64,000 bases of DNA from Clostridiales bacterium (GCA_012800525.1 JAAZJD010000038.1:1-64000), one strand, 5' to 3'. Counted from the stretch's first letter, positions 9,901 through 18,534 are shown. Notes: generated by a model from the letters alone, not told the origin. Made by a program: numbers and translations.

Positions 9901-12222
9901 ATCACTATAACCTAGTTTAAAAGTATACTTCGTTTGATTATGTCTTATGTTAATTAGCTCACCGAAATGCAAATTAATTTCTAAGCCATTATGAGTATTC
10001 CAATCATTATCTAAAATTTTGTATATCATATCATAATGAATTATTTTTTTAGCCCCAGCTGTTATAACCTCTCTTCCAACAGCCTTGTCAGTGGTTATAC
10101 CTGGAGAATTGTTGGCATTATTATATCTAACGAGAGTATATTGACTTGCCTGTTCTTCGTTCATCGAAAATCTTATTACAACCTCAGAATCTCTTTTAAA
10201 CGAAGCGGCATAGCCTGATTGGACACCACTTCCTGAAGTTGGCAACTGATCCTTTAAAATATCACCACTATATAGAGAGGGATTGTTTATATAAAAATAT
10301 CCAATACCAAAATTAGGATATTGACTAGCTTGATACATCTCATTTGCGACAAACATCGAAAGTTTTATCTGCTTAGCTTCTGCATCCACTCGAACAGCAT
10401 TACCTTGACTAAGCGAATAAACTTGTGGAGAAGAAACATTTCCTGCTCTATCAACAGTCATCAATACTAGTGTGTTTATCTCACCACCCACAAACTCCTT
10501 TTGCAGTTTATTTATGTCATCATCTTTGCTCTTAAGTGCCCCAAGCAAAGTAACTTGATATCCTAAATAATTTGGACTTGAAGAACCAAAATCAATAGCA
10601 TTGACGGAAATGCTTGAAATATTACTTGGCAATGCCACGGCATACAGTCTTTCTAGGCTGTCTAATTTTAATCCCTCTCCCCCTAAACCATAATCTTCAC
10701 TTAACAAAGCTTCTGGATTATAACTCGATGCCGTGAGATTAATTGGAACGCTATTGTTCTTTGTATACCAGCCTTTATTTTCAATTGTGATACCAAATTC
10801 GGATGAAGCATCTATTACAGGTTTGTTGGGATTAGAATTATCAATATTTAGTGACCACACAGTGTTTGATGAGTCACTAATGAAGGTTTCAAAATCAACT
10901 GTATTATTGTAATTAAAATATGAAATTTTGCCATCTTTTCTTGCCTGAAACAATCTAGGTATAATATGCAATTTATTTTGAACGGGAGCCTCATAAGAAG
11001 CACCTAAAATTCCAGCGCTGGCAACTTTAAATTTAATAATTCCATAAATTCCACTATCATCTACACCTATTGATTCCTGTATCAATGCTCCGTTTTGTTC
11101 ATTTGATAAATCTGCATGCTTGACAAAGCGACGCCAAAGAACATCGCTTGTAGTGTGTGGTGAATTAAAAATTTTGCTAAAAATCTTAAAATCATTATGA
11201 AAAGTATTTATTGGATATTTTGATGAACCTATGTCAATTCCATACTTAATCTCAATAAAATCGCCACTTTTGATGTAAACTTTATTCATCGGAATATTAT
11301 TAAATAAAGTTCCACCTACATTAACAACTCCGCTCATCATTGGCATAAGGCGTACTGTTTCTCTATTAACTCCAGTTATTTCTATTTGTGTATCATCAGA
11401 TATTGATAAATAATAATCTGAAGAAAAAGAGACTTCAACAGTAAGTTTTAATTGAGATACCTCCAATTTCATGTCCGCATTTTCTGTCTTGATTACCAGT
11501 ATTAAATGTGGCTTATCTTTAGGGGGAACTTCTGTAGGATTTTTCAATGAAAACATATCTTCAACAGAATAATTAACATCATTACGTAAACACACTCCTG
11601 AACTGTCTCCAAGACTCGCTACAAAATCATAAGTTCCGCCTAAATATATTTCCCTTGCATAATTTAAGTCATCTATTCCTTCTCTTGCTGAAATAAGCTC
11701 TATTTCATTTTCAATTGAATTTAATCCATCACCAAAGGAATCAGGAGAACCAAATTTATTGCTTGCATAAGCTACGTAAGCTCTATAATGATGCGTGTCT
11801 CCTGCCCCAAGATTTAATGCCTTAACTCTACCATTGAACTTAACCTCTGCTTTCATATATGGAGAACGCATAGCACTATATATTCCAGCATCACCATCTA
11901 TTGTAATGGGAATGCTAGCTATTATATATCCACCTTTAAACGTTATGTTATTTTGAGAAAAAGAATACTCGGTGCTATCATCGGCAATTAAAAAATCGAC
12001 ACCGTCTTTGTCAGTACCGCCAGTAGGATTTATTGCATTAGATAAATTGATTTCTGTGGCATATAATTCCTTGCGACCACCAATATTACTCGTATATGCC
12101 TCTGCACAATAACCTCTCACTTGAATAAAATTATTTGAAAGCGAAAAAATTCCTAGAACGAAGAAAATGAATAACAACACAATTATAGTAATGGTTTTAT
12201 GTTTGGTCGCCTGTTGTTGCAT
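967..12222 (-). CDS. Giant MBG/YDG-repeat surface protein (3751 aa), membrane anchored
   Basis: A single intact frame of 3751 residues. The N-terminus is a signal sequence (TITIIVLLFIFFVLGIFSL). The C-terminus has one membrane helix at about residues 3681-3704 and then a basic cytoplasmic tail; no LPXTG sortase motif is visible. In between lie many Ig-like modules of about 80-100 residues, each ending in a signature such as VGKYDVKVRIDDFNYAG or AGNYRVTVTVVGIEGYKG followed by a strand of the type INKAK; I can count about fifteen. This is the MBG-type (mostly beta-grasp or Ig-like) architecture, with a YDG-type module near the C-terminus (AYDKAYDGLSDIRISGELEG). The first 700 residues lack the clear repeat. 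The start is supported by AAAGGAG at 12231-12237. Function is unknown; adhesion or a stalk-like surface role is inference. Confidence 0.85.
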   Translation of the reverse strand: MQQQATKHKTITIIVLLFIFFVLGIFSLSNNFIQVRGYCAEAYTSNIGGRKELYATEINLSNAINPTGGTDKDGVDFLIADDSTEYSFSQNNITFKGGYIIASIPITIDGDAGIYSAMRSPYMKAEVKFNGRVKALNLGAGDTHHYRAYVAYASNKFGSPDSFGDGLNSIENEIELISAREGIDDLNYAREIYLGGTYDFVASLGDSSGVCLRNDVNYSVEDMFSLKNPTEVPPKDKPHLILVIKTENADMKLEVSQLKLTVEVSFSSDYYLSISDDTQIEITGVNRETVRLMPMMSGVVNVGGTLFNNIPMNKVYIKSGDFIEIKYGIDIGSSKYPINTFHNDFKIFSKIFNSPHTTSDVLWRRFVKHADLSNEQNGALIQESIGVDDSGIYGIIKFKVASAGILGASYEAPVQNKLHIIPRLFQARKDGKISYFNYNNTVDFETFISDSSNTVWSLNIDNSNPNKPVIDASSEFGITIENKGWYTKNNSVPINLTASSYNPEALLSEDYGLGGEGLKLDSLERLYAVALPSNISSISVNAIDFGSSSPNYLGYQVTLLGALKSKDDDINKLQKEFVGGEINTLVLMTVDRAGNVSSPQVYSLSQGNAVRVDAEAKQIKLSMFVANEMYQASQYPNFGIGYFYINNPSLYSGDILKDQLPTSGSGVQSGYAASFKRDSEVVIRFSMNEEQASQYTLVRYNNANNSPGITTDKAVGREVITAGAKKIIHYDMIYKILDNDWNTHNGLEINLHFGELINIRHNQTKYTFKLGYSDVGIAQDINNDFDAFSKINGLQISPKPEMETEYFDTIKYNIKVYKEGASGIPEEFQGLPGRYAVVTLDTDVSHPIEIMTTSLIPMSKKGYTLMLPYDGDTLKLTTLENATKSPDSTVQFDLYNITSVDIDKPKVEPFIDAGQYGYRVSVKVGENSRYYGSNIGSYKIEKAFAQLSQLQQMGVLYFGDSVGVFGDMFKYPLEDDPNNEIDGKLKLQSKNSSGQFISHDDAININGTFYHASYIRGLYGIYTVLSPNYTGEYGDDFSLPSSSENYQIRIEYQPIDLSSLDKETIQNNFSFFQYYYDEVEEEGQIEYVIRPGTLHSGNYNKIEVSISVRVLPKQATVFVAGGAQSDIIERTYNGESQEIFFAAEDDNGPLIILNDDITNPVERKKGVVFKVLYRAIGGAWSNTVPVNAGTYEVEVSIDSTKCNYTSSPLSVIMNINKKQLNVEVDEEATENDYTNVTKKDEIFEFDSLIGITGIYEIDYMYMYLNRPLLNSIHPDIEVVEGSDDHIEYIENYLFSIYSEKESEWIYVDFVNSIYNFLDVGEYVFKVSIDSLNYIGTEHIKVRVTPPVGAVITEPSISLLENYETYALDGYHLGKTGHLEYGQILNESLHILDITSARPLIFRPAVGADILVDGRFYFETEEEYYDRQVIEEREYSPVNQGKLILPVIYEGDNPRSHKVRLIWEAGVYENDIFVKNNNYEIYHQEIDINVVRALLSFENVNLTSFEYGNEFNSSSIEGQIQSNGFSLTPSMYSLSLVNNTLEGSILNGGNHSIAYNFKFNKDHADYDKLKKCYYFYGEANIPLTVTPKEVTFNFNYKEGEEYKTLLFNLKEGDLSDGSPANSGEDTKGLIYYYSHENNESDKLTVNVGGDPIPNIRLNYMYFRARGENEEPNTELGEFIDQNYPDFIRIPKIGRNTKPGIYIVIISVSNLESNYVGSIQKPCYVIRPELHLNQSLPDLEFGYMLADLNHLLENITLNNGNQSNMLYFSGNLNFVENSQVGIIIEEGVEQIRIGEREYLVNFTPIGDNGIYQYFKPFEKSLIFNVTKRNVAFEYDTDSFTYTYNGEEQKPIINIKHPISNEYIPQERLNVILNIQYLSANGPVLSIIESGNYILKVKIREDISDEYTTVLQGQDTKNIVVNKAKINFSNSDIEQTYTGMPQSPIPVYNSDFTNIESVANEFRYNKTFVNYAGNVVEPTRVGKYSMSISVVHRNFEGSQNLTFYIVPSIVGFSDLTQVYANPNSSDTLVDVGVIFERVIIDGIDSPHQSVAYSVEYKYQAETVWTALKPNGDAGIYKVRVNFNQDGYIRAITTDLMGEELELIVEAQEIDFSNYNIETQLRTFYYNGGAISARFLLGEFSSVASYEYKKIDESTVYYIDGVPYDESDRSYKELQGYESSAINAGIYYTRISVAGSGNYTGTYYTFITIQKANLTVTVAPTLNIGVSSIAYGSEMSYVNSSINQNSAEIKWQKHGSSAPAELMQHGIGEWKVYQNISNYGVGDYRLDVTYELNADFSANFNNPLSKLNLKITKRDISQSLYFIEESLTQSYQAKELRVQAQVNRTLEEISGASPANISGDYPEIKLTIFYKKLGGEFSQAFPKDVGKYDVKVRIDDFNYAGEKISATQFTISKALPKIVVIPNLQDKNLGDVLSESDNSIISGGKAIIEGTQTQISGTFSIHENEYGRQFTAANKNFIVLRFVPSETQYYFDTTVQASIWIVGNTITSVDITVAHINGENAIYGESLNCFEITGTAQGGGIDKSGTFSWVNSNIVPNVGEEVDFQFIPTDTTFNIYYGKVTVPLNLGTMIYDANKSYLRVHKNQTILEAINNKQYHIQLADSKNYSIITQYDVTYIVNSASEEDLARVVSTSDIALPFVTCGLKIENTNYELMNITITSWAMVKIAANNITLSQSSKSYDGLPINIKQHLNINNTSYQISSEHIIISKILNSSNQEVEASATIAPDRYRFYISVDERNYANDGQLLGQGKYYGEAVVEFIINKRDITDDIVIVNNQISFIDTHLHVKFMVDDAIIPNEVLDVKYYRLNNDVLLGGSQPRALGTYYVKIKVLQTHPFYYSIDRRFDYIVEKANLNITFDKPEYQITFGQHYSILPSFYYMRGNIQVPVSLIENQGYVLSYNDKDNANQSVDRPQNAGNYRVTVTVVGIEGYKGSANVDLKINKAKTHIETTPFSPQKTIKYGDSLLHDVILEGGRAVETIGQTLIEGVFFLSDPIVGERPNAGEYNEVRVVFQPISPNFDISYSYMSIKVEQREIDFKFSNLSVFYTAEAMWPSFSTVLNEQIETIITAETLGGVAVEYPRNVGVYKITVRSNHRNYIGETSTQFTINAGKIYCAENPQTTNISYGDKLQASSISGGVFKNENNIMLGAILGTIQYKYPNIPMILGVGLYESEYIFIPNDANYEQYEGKTNVRVVKKLLSFVVENTTFIYGDLITAPTFSFFEGEDALVSNVAFEEELNTGIIRNVGTYGSYVATIEDDNYCGEVEYYINILKRTVSLDYYIVDNLDSKLVNEYQTQYGQTLNKLIKVNQSSLALFDMDKVDLISEGIEVEYGKPNSSSRFINAPTNVGEYLIYPKMDNLSNYTLKAMESIRFNIVKATVNISFENSSLTNNVYGSTILPPNIITSPVSANVKVKITFPGSGQAMPQSAGTHAVKAEIIDENYHPIQINSLFVIKRKALAITNIIAYDKAYDGLSDIRISGELEGIEGNDEVKLSMQAMTVDGRFNVGVHKIAVRKMSISGLAASNYYVNMPSVDNLEVKIKKEIIHDYNSESYARNLEGFDPNVSVEFLDIEDTANKTSALTKLIGQTAVVKRIVVMKNGIETTVDAPVKFYIKLPKEMLASKNLKVEFKGNLAGQSIQAEREDDYLTFHANSSGEILIYSNEFPYWVIVIAGAVLMLIVGIIAILIAYPLKKRKKVSSEVQRAYGFGVDEEEAQIRAEKRVERAEINKKRNWRK

Positions 12223-12245
12223 TTAAAAATCTCCTTTACTTATAT

Positions 12246-12275
12246 AACATACTATATTGTTAAATTGCATGTCAA
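12246..12275 (-). promoter_or_regulatory. Candidate promoter of the giant MBG gene
   Basis: On the minus strand there is a perfect -35 TTGACA (12270-12275), an 18-nt spacer and a weak -10 TATGTT (12246-12251). The predicted start of transcription lies only about 17 nt before the ATG, just leaving room for the AAAGGAG ribosome binding site. Confidence 0.4.
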
Positions 12276-12555
12276 CAAAGCTTTAATATATTATATATGT
12301 AAATTACTCAAACAAATAGCTTAAACTAGCATTTTCACAAAAAATTAACAATAGCTATTCCATTTTTTCATAAATTTTGCTAAAACACCGTGCTGTACTA
12401 TATTATGCGGTTGAAAACATACTCTAAAACGTGAAAACAAATCACTGCTTCCAAAAATAGGAACACAAATTATTAAGTTTTATTGTACACTAATGCAATA
12501 CAAATTAAAAATGCATGACATAGAATATATTACAAAAGGAAAAACTAAAATATTC

Positions 12556-12573
12556 TGTATCTATAGCTACATA
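12556..12573. repeat. 18-nt intergenic element, copy 1
   Basis: The sequence TGTATCTATAGCTACATA is identical to 32241-32258. It is a near-palindrome (TGTA-n-CTATAG-n-TACA). Here it is flanked by complementary arms AAAATA (12547-12552) and TATTTT (12572-12577), so the whole of 12547-12577 can fold as a hairpin with a 3-nt bulge. Function unknown. Confidence 0.55.
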
Positions 12574-12737
12574 TTTTGAAACTGCCAATTTAGACATCAA
12601 AATAGAATCAATTTTGCAATCTACCACATATTAGACCATATAAACTAAAACAATTCTTTGATTAGCTATAAACTCAAAAATATCAACCAAACTTGCTTAT
12701 CTCAATCTTCAAGATGATTGAATTTTTGCTCTACAAG

Positions 12738-12762
12738 CAAAAATATGTATCTGAAGATACGT
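12738..12762 (-). terminator. Probable terminator of the dCMP deaminase gene
   Basis: On the minus strand a hairpin ACGTATC-TTCA-GATACAT (12745-12762, one G-T pair) is followed directly by ATTTTTG. It lies 10 bp after the stop codon. A second hairpin with arms TTTTTGC and GCAAAAA follows at 12723-12743. Confidence 0.55.
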
Positions 12763-12771
12763 ATTATTTTT

Positions 12772-13227
12772 CTACTTTAAAGTATCAAATTTAACTATCT
12801 CAAGCCCAGCTTCTGCAAACATTTGCATACTAAAATCATCTGGATAACCTTGATCAAAAACAACTCTTTTAATTCCACTATTTATTATCATTTTTGCACA
12901 TATACTACATGGCTGATGTGTACAATACAAAGTTGCACCTTCAACACTAGTTCCCATTTTTGCCGCTTGGATAATCGCATTTTGTTCAGCATGTATTGCA
13001 TAACAAGTTTCATGACAAGTGCCCGAAGGGATGCCTAATTTGGTTCTAAGACAATATCCCTTTTCTTTGCAACTTTCTATACCACTTCCTGCACCATTAT
13101 ACCCAGTAGTTAAAATTCTTTTGTCTCTAGTTATTATTGCGCCAACTTGTCTATCCTTTTTATAACAAGAGGACCAAGTGCTAACAAAATAAGCCATCTT
13201 CATAAATCTATCATCCCATTTATCCAT
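12772..13227 (-). CDS. Deoxycytidylate (dCMP) deaminase
   Basis: Cytidine/deoxycytidylate deaminase family enzyme of 151 residues that converts dCMP to dUMP, feeding thymidylate synthesis in the cytoplasm. The zinc site is visible: HAEQNAI (His ligand plus catalytic Glu) and THQPCSICAKMI (PCxxC ligands). An upstream Cys pair (SCKEKGYCLR) and the GYNGAGSG loop are typical of the dCMP subgroup related to ComEB. The frame is open for 20 more codons upstream, but I place the start at 13227: AAGGTGA at 13232-13238 is well spaced for it, and the best promoter (13279-13307) would lie across the longer form's start. Monocistronic, divergent from groESL. Confidence 0.9.
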   Translation of the reverse strand: MDKWDDRFMKMAYFVSTWSSCYKKDRQVGAIITRDKRILTTGYNGAGSGIESCKEKGYCLRTKLGIPSGTCHETCYAIHAEQNAIIQAAKMGTSVEGATLYCTHQPCSICAKMIINSGIKRVVFDQGYPDDFSMQMFAEAGLEIVKFDTLK

Positions 13228-13278
13228 ATATTCACCTTGTTTAGTTGTAAAAATTAATTTGCTTGTATTATCATAATA

Positions 13279-13307
13279 ATGATACAAAAATATTTTGTTG
13301 TATTCAA
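13279..13307 (-). promoter_or_regulatory. Promoter of the dCMP deaminase gene
   Basis: Minus strand: -35 TTGAAT (13302-13307), 17-nt spacer, -10 TATCAT (13279-13284). The predicted leader of about 45 nt fits the start at 13227. Confidence 0.6.
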
Positions 13308-13395
13308 GCCTTAAATCATCAACAGCACCATTAAATTCGCATGTATTAATTATATTTGATGGTTTTATGCACTAGATTCAAGAGTGTAAATTATG

Positions 13396-13424
13396 TTGCA
13401 ACAGAAAATTGATTGTGTTATAAT
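13396..13424 (+). promoter_or_regulatory. groESL promoter
   Basis: A sigma-A type promoter: TTGCAA (13396-13401), 17-nt spacer, TATAAT (13419-13424). It sits immediately upstream of the CIRCE operator, which would overlap the transcription start, as expected for HrcA repression. Confidence 0.8.
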
Positions 13425-13428
13425 GCTT

Positions 13429-13455
13429 TTAGCACTCTAGCACCTAGACTGCTAA
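13429..13455 (+). promoter_or_regulatory. CIRCE operator (HrcA binding site)
   Basis: TTAGCACTC, nine bases, GACTGCTAA: the consensus CIRCE inverted repeat with one mismatch in the right half (consensus GAGTGCTAA). CIRCE is the operator of the heat-shock repressor HrcA. The hrcA gene itself is not in the window. Confidence 0.9.
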
Positions 13456-13482
13456 ACTAAATTTTAGGAGGAAGTTAATGCA

Positions 13483-13770
13483 ATGAAAATTAGACCTTTA
13501 TTTGATAGAATTGTAGTTCAACATATTGAAAGTAGTGAAACAACACCATTTGGACTAATTTTACCAAGTGCAAATCAAGAAAAATCCCAAATTGCCCAAA
13601 TTATTGCAATTGGAGATGGTGGTTTAGTTGATGGTAAAGAAATTAAAATGGTGGTAAAGCCAGGGAACAAAATTTTATATAGTAAATATGCAGGATCTGA
13701 TTTTAAATTAGATGGAAAAGATTATGTGATAATCAAACAATCAGATATTCTTGCAATAATAGAAGACTAA
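13483..13770 (+). CDS. groES: Co-chaperonin GroES (Hsp10)
   Basis: A 95-residue GroES that forms the heptameric lid of the GroEL chamber. It opens with the family start MKIRPLFDRIVVQ, has a mobile-loop region (about residues 16-32, SSETTPFGLILPSANQEK) and a C-terminal strand (DYVIIKQSDILAII). The length is normal for the family. AGGAGG at 13466-13471 lies 11 nt before the ATG, slightly far; an ATG CAA TGA minimal frame sits between them and overlaps the groES start. Transcribed from the CIRCE promoter with groEL, 17 bp downstream. Confidence 0.97.
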   Translation: MKIRPLFDRIVVQHIESSETTPFGLILPSANQEKSQIAQIIAIGDGGLVDGKEIKMVVKPGNKILYSKYAGSDFKLDGKDYVIIKQSDILAIIED

Positions 13771-13775
13771 CTTAA

Positions 13776-15416
<1,641 letters not shown>

Positions 15417-15420
15417 AAGC

Positions 15421-15450
15421 AAAACCCCTTGCAAATCACAAGGGGTTTTT
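15421..15450 (+). terminator. groESL terminator
   Basis: Perfect 11-bp stem AAAACCCCTTG / CAAGGGGTTTT with a 7-nt loop, followed by T residues. The A-rich left flank means it could also work on the minus strand for the gene ending at 15479. Confidence 0.9.
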
Positions 15451-15478
15451 ACATTACTTTAAACATTATCTTTCACTT

Positions 15479-18403
15479 TTAACCTAGCGGATAAACTAAT
15501 ATCTTATTTTCCTCATCCGGCATTCCATTTTCTTTCCAATTTGTATAATATATTTTATTTTCTTCAAAATAGTCATATCCCGCTAACATATTACTTGCTA
15601 TGGCTTGTGAAAAAAAGCAAACTTCAAGATCTTGATGAGCTGATTTAAATACATACACTGCAAGAGGAAGACCAAACAACTCTTTCGAAATTTTATTTAC
15701 ATCTGAAAATTCAATATAAGCATATTTTAAATTTTTGCAATTAGAAAAAGCACTAGCTCCTAAAGTTTTTATGACATCGTTGTTACCTATATAAACTTTT
15801 TCAACTCCACATGAATTAAAAGCTGCAACTCTTATATCTATACTTGTGCCTTTAATTAACTTTACCGTTTTTAAATCATTGCACCTAACGAAACAATTTG
15901 CACCAATAAATTTCAAATTAGAATTGCTTGCAAAATTTGTAATTGCGGTTCCTGTAAAAGCATATTGCCCTATCGTTTCTAAATTAGTACCACTATTTTC
16001 ATTTAAAATATTGACCCAATATAAGCTACTATTATCGTGAAATGCAAAATCTCCAATTTTTGTAACAGCTTCAGGAAGGGTTACTTTACTTACTGGCTTT
16101 AAGAAGCAATATGGACCCAATTCCTTTACAATTTTATGCACTGTAATGCCATCATCATTATAGTATATTATTTCAGGAATAGTAGTTTCGTATGGAATGT
16201 TACCCCAAATATTAGTTATTCTAATATCATCATTTACTCCTGGGTTTATATCTTCATATGCAATTTTATATCTATAAAGAACATCCTTATACGTTTCATT
16301 CCTTTCATGAACATATTTACTAGAAAGAATTCTTTTTTGAACATCAGGGGCTTCTGCATTAATATCTTTAAAATTCTGAAACTTGTCATCGGGAACAAAA
16401 AATTTAAAATATGCATTCATAAATCCTAAATCTCTTAAACTAGATTTTTGAGGACCAAACTCAAATGGCATATCTGTACTATCAATAAATATCGCTTCTA
16501 GCTTAGGGTTGTTTATAAAAACATTTTTTCCAAAATAATTAAGTTTGGGGAAAACGACTTCTTCCACTATCGAGTTATTAAAAACATTGTCTTCCACTCT
16601 TATCAAATTGCTATTGGAGGGAAAAGCTATATTTGATAACTTAACATTACTAAAAGCACTGGAGCGTAAATACTTTAAAGAACTAGGGAAAGCTAAATAT
16701 TTAAAATTGTTTTCTGAGGCAGAAAGATTAGAAATAGCAAAAGCCTCTTTTTCTATATCTTCAATTCCTTCTGCTAAATAGACATAACCATTAACACCAT
16801 TATTTACAAAGGTCGAACCTATATCACATTTCATTGATACACTATTGTAAAAGGTCTTTTCAGGAATTATTGTAATCGTTGTAGGCTCAATTTCATTAAT
16901 TTTTAAAAGCGGTGAGGGATCCACAGGTCTTAAAACATTCATTGCGAATGTTTTTAACTCTCGGCAGTTCGCAAAAGAACTTTTTCCAAAATTAGCTCTA
17001 TCTAGGCTAAGACCATGTTCAAAATACAAACTGACAATTTCACTTGTCTCAAATGCGCTATCCCCTATATATGTTACTGTATTAGGTATAAATACGCCCT
17101 TAAGTAGGCGTGCAGTCGTCGAGCTTAACTCATCAATATTTTTTACAACATACTCCACTGGAGTTGTCCCATAAAATGCTTCCTTGCCTATTTTCCATAA
17201 TGTTTTTGGAAATTCTTTATTAATTAAGGTAATTTCTCCACAATTTTTAAATGCCGCATCCTTTATTTCCTCAACAGCATTTAAATCTATTTTTAATTTC
17301 TTTACACCTTCAAATGCATTTTCTCCAATATATCTAATATTATTTCCAAGATGTATTTCAAAATCACCAGCTTTATATGATGAAAAAGCTCTAGGCGAAA
17401 TTCCTAAAATTGGTTTATTTTGATATTCATCGGGTATATACTCATTTTTTAGTTCATTTTTTAATATTGGATTATTTTTGTACATAACCGGCTCTATATT
17501 TACCCCTTTAATTGCTACCCCTTGTTCTCCCTCATATTCACAGTCTTCATACAAATATCTATCGATAAATTTAGGTTTAATTTCAATATTTTTGACATAT
17601 GAATAAAAAATTGTATCATTTGGATTGACAAGTTTTGGCTCTTCTTCTACTGTGTACCAACCAACAAAACCTTTACCTAATGGACACCTTCCGCCATGAT
17701 ATCTTTCTGACAAAATGAGTTCTAAATTGTTATACGGAAGTATAAAACGCCCTAAATACCTTACACTCAGTTCTTTTGTTTTTTTCACAACATTGCCATC
17801 ACCATCATATATTATATTTACCCCAGCAGTGTGTTCTTCAGAGTTTGAAATTTCAGTTAAATCACAAGTTACTACAAATTCAGGATTGTATGTGACATTC
17901 ATATTTAATTGAGTTTTATAATCTACTCTCTCATTAGGCAAACGATAGCCAATTCCATTTAATGTTATTTGTTTTACATTACTGGTTAACGCTGATAGTT
18001 TTACAATTATTTGGCTGTAATATGAGTTTACTGAAAATGTATTCGTTTTATCTATCGATTCATCTTGGTTAATATATTTTGTATTATTCACTGTTACATA
18101 ATCAATAGGAGCAGCTTTAGGATTATCCAAATTTATATGCATATAAAGTATCTCTGGTTTTTGTGTTTCACTATGCTCAGCTAGATATAACGTCTCTCCA
18201 TTAATGCCTTTTTGCACCATATCCTCATCTATGCTACTTACAAAATTAACATCCAAAATTTTAAACAAAGGTTTATCTACTTTTTTATTACAAGAAACAA
18301 GAAGAATAGTAAATAAAATTAATAGAGAAACAACAAATGACAAATAAATCCATTTGCTAAAAATAACTGTATTGTTACCCCTTTTATCATTTTTAATAAT
18401 CAT
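15479..18403 (-). CDS. BspA-type leucine-rich-repeat lipoprotein
   Basis: About 974 residues, exported: a hydrophobic segment (WIYLSFVVSLLILFTILLVS) ends in a lipobox-like LVSC, giving a lipid-modified Cys at residue 38. An InlB-like module with a GFVGWY motif lies near residues 210-285. From about residue 345 there are repeated LRR_5 (BspA-like) units of about 23 residues, for example VTKIGDFAFHDNSSLYWVNI and IKTLGASAFSNCKNLKYAYI. Such proteins are cell-surface binding or adhesion proteins; the ligand is unknown. The frame is open to 18421, but that start would leave only about 12 nt of leader and no ribosome binding site, so I prefer Met at 18403 (weak AGGG upstream). Same protein class as the gene at 27257-28996. 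Confidence 0.88.
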   Translation of the reverse strand: MIIKNDKRGNNTVIFSKWIYLSFVVSLLILFTILLVSCNKKVDKPLFKILDVNFVSSIDEDMVQKGINGETLYLAEHSETQKPEILYMHINLDNPKAAPIDYVTVNNTKYINQDESIDKTNTFSVNSYYSQIIVKLSALTSNVKQITLNGIGYRLPNERVDYKTQLNMNVTYNPEFVVTCDLTEISNSEEHTAGVNIIYDGDGNVVKKTKELSVRYLGRFILPYNNLELILSERYHGGRCPLGKGFVGWYTVEEEPKLVNPNDTIFYSYVKNIEIKPKFIDRYLYEDCEYEGEQGVAIKGVNIEPVMYKNNPILKNELKNEYIPDEYQNKPILGISPRAFSSYKAGDFEIHLGNNIRYIGENAFEGVKKLKIDLNAVEEIKDAAFKNCGEITLINKEFPKTLWKIGKEAFYGTTPVEYVVKNIDELSSTTARLLKGVFIPNTVTYIGDSAFETSEIVSLYFEHGLSLDRANFGKSSFANCRELKTFAMNVLRPVDPSPLLKINEIEPTTITIIPEKTFYNSVSMKCDIGSTFVNNGVNGYVYLAEGIEDIEKEAFAISNLSASENNFKYLAFPSSLKYLRSSAFSNVKLSNIAFPSNSNLIRVEDNVFNNSIVEEVVFPKLNYFGKNVFINNPKLEAIFIDSTDMPFEFGPQKSSLRDLGFMNAYFKFFVPDDKFQNFKDINAEAPDVQKRILSSKYVHERNETYKDVLYRYKIAYEDINPGVNDDIRITNIWGNIPYETTIPEIIYYNDDGITVHKIVKELGPYCFLKPVSKVTLPEAVTKIGDFAFHDNSSLYWVNILNENSGTNLETIGQYAFTGTAITNFASNSNLKFIGANCFVRCNDLKTVKLIKGTSIDIRVAAFNSCGVEKVYIGNNDVIKTLGASAFSNCKNLKYAYIEFSDVNKISKELFGLPLAVYVFKSAHQDLEVCFFSQAIASNMLAGYDYFEENKIYYTNWKENGMPDEENKILVYPLG

Positions 18404-18439
18404 AAAAATGCTACCCTGCATATCTAGAGATATTTAAAT

Positions 18440-18468
18440 TATATAACATTTTATTTGCAAACATTCAA
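18440..18468 (-). promoter_or_regulatory. Candidate promoter of the BspA-like gene
   Basis: Minus strand: TTGAAT (18463-18468), 17-nt spacer, TATATA (18440-18445) preceded by TGT, an extended -10. It supports the shorter start at 18403. Confidence 0.5.
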
Positions 18469-18505
18469 GTTGCTTTAATTTTTTACACAAAATTTTATCT
18501 ACAAT

Positions 18506-18534
18506 CAAAAACCTCTGCATTTTTGCAGAGGTTT
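18506..18534 (-). terminator. lysA terminator
   Basis: Stem AACCTCTGCA / TGCAGAGGTT with a 4-nt loop. On the minus strand it is followed by TTTTTGATT, about 20 bp after the lysA stop. Confidence 0.85.

Larger units (their letters stand above)
12223..12771. other. Non-coding stretch between the giant gene and the dCMP deaminase gene
   Basis: These 549 bases hold no frame with a plausible start and ribosome binding site on either strand. What can be seen is the promoter of the giant gene at the left end, an 18-nt element at 12556-12573 that recurs at 32241-32258, and two small hairpins at the right end (12723-12743 and 12745-12762) of which the second is terminator-like. The remainder is featureless AT-rich sequence. 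Confidence 0.7.

Noticed and set aside
12723-12743. Hairpin TTTTTGC/GCAAAAA as a second terminator or as a separate small RNA
   Set aside because: It is short, AT-rich and next to the better terminator hairpin at 12745-12762; noted but not called on its own.
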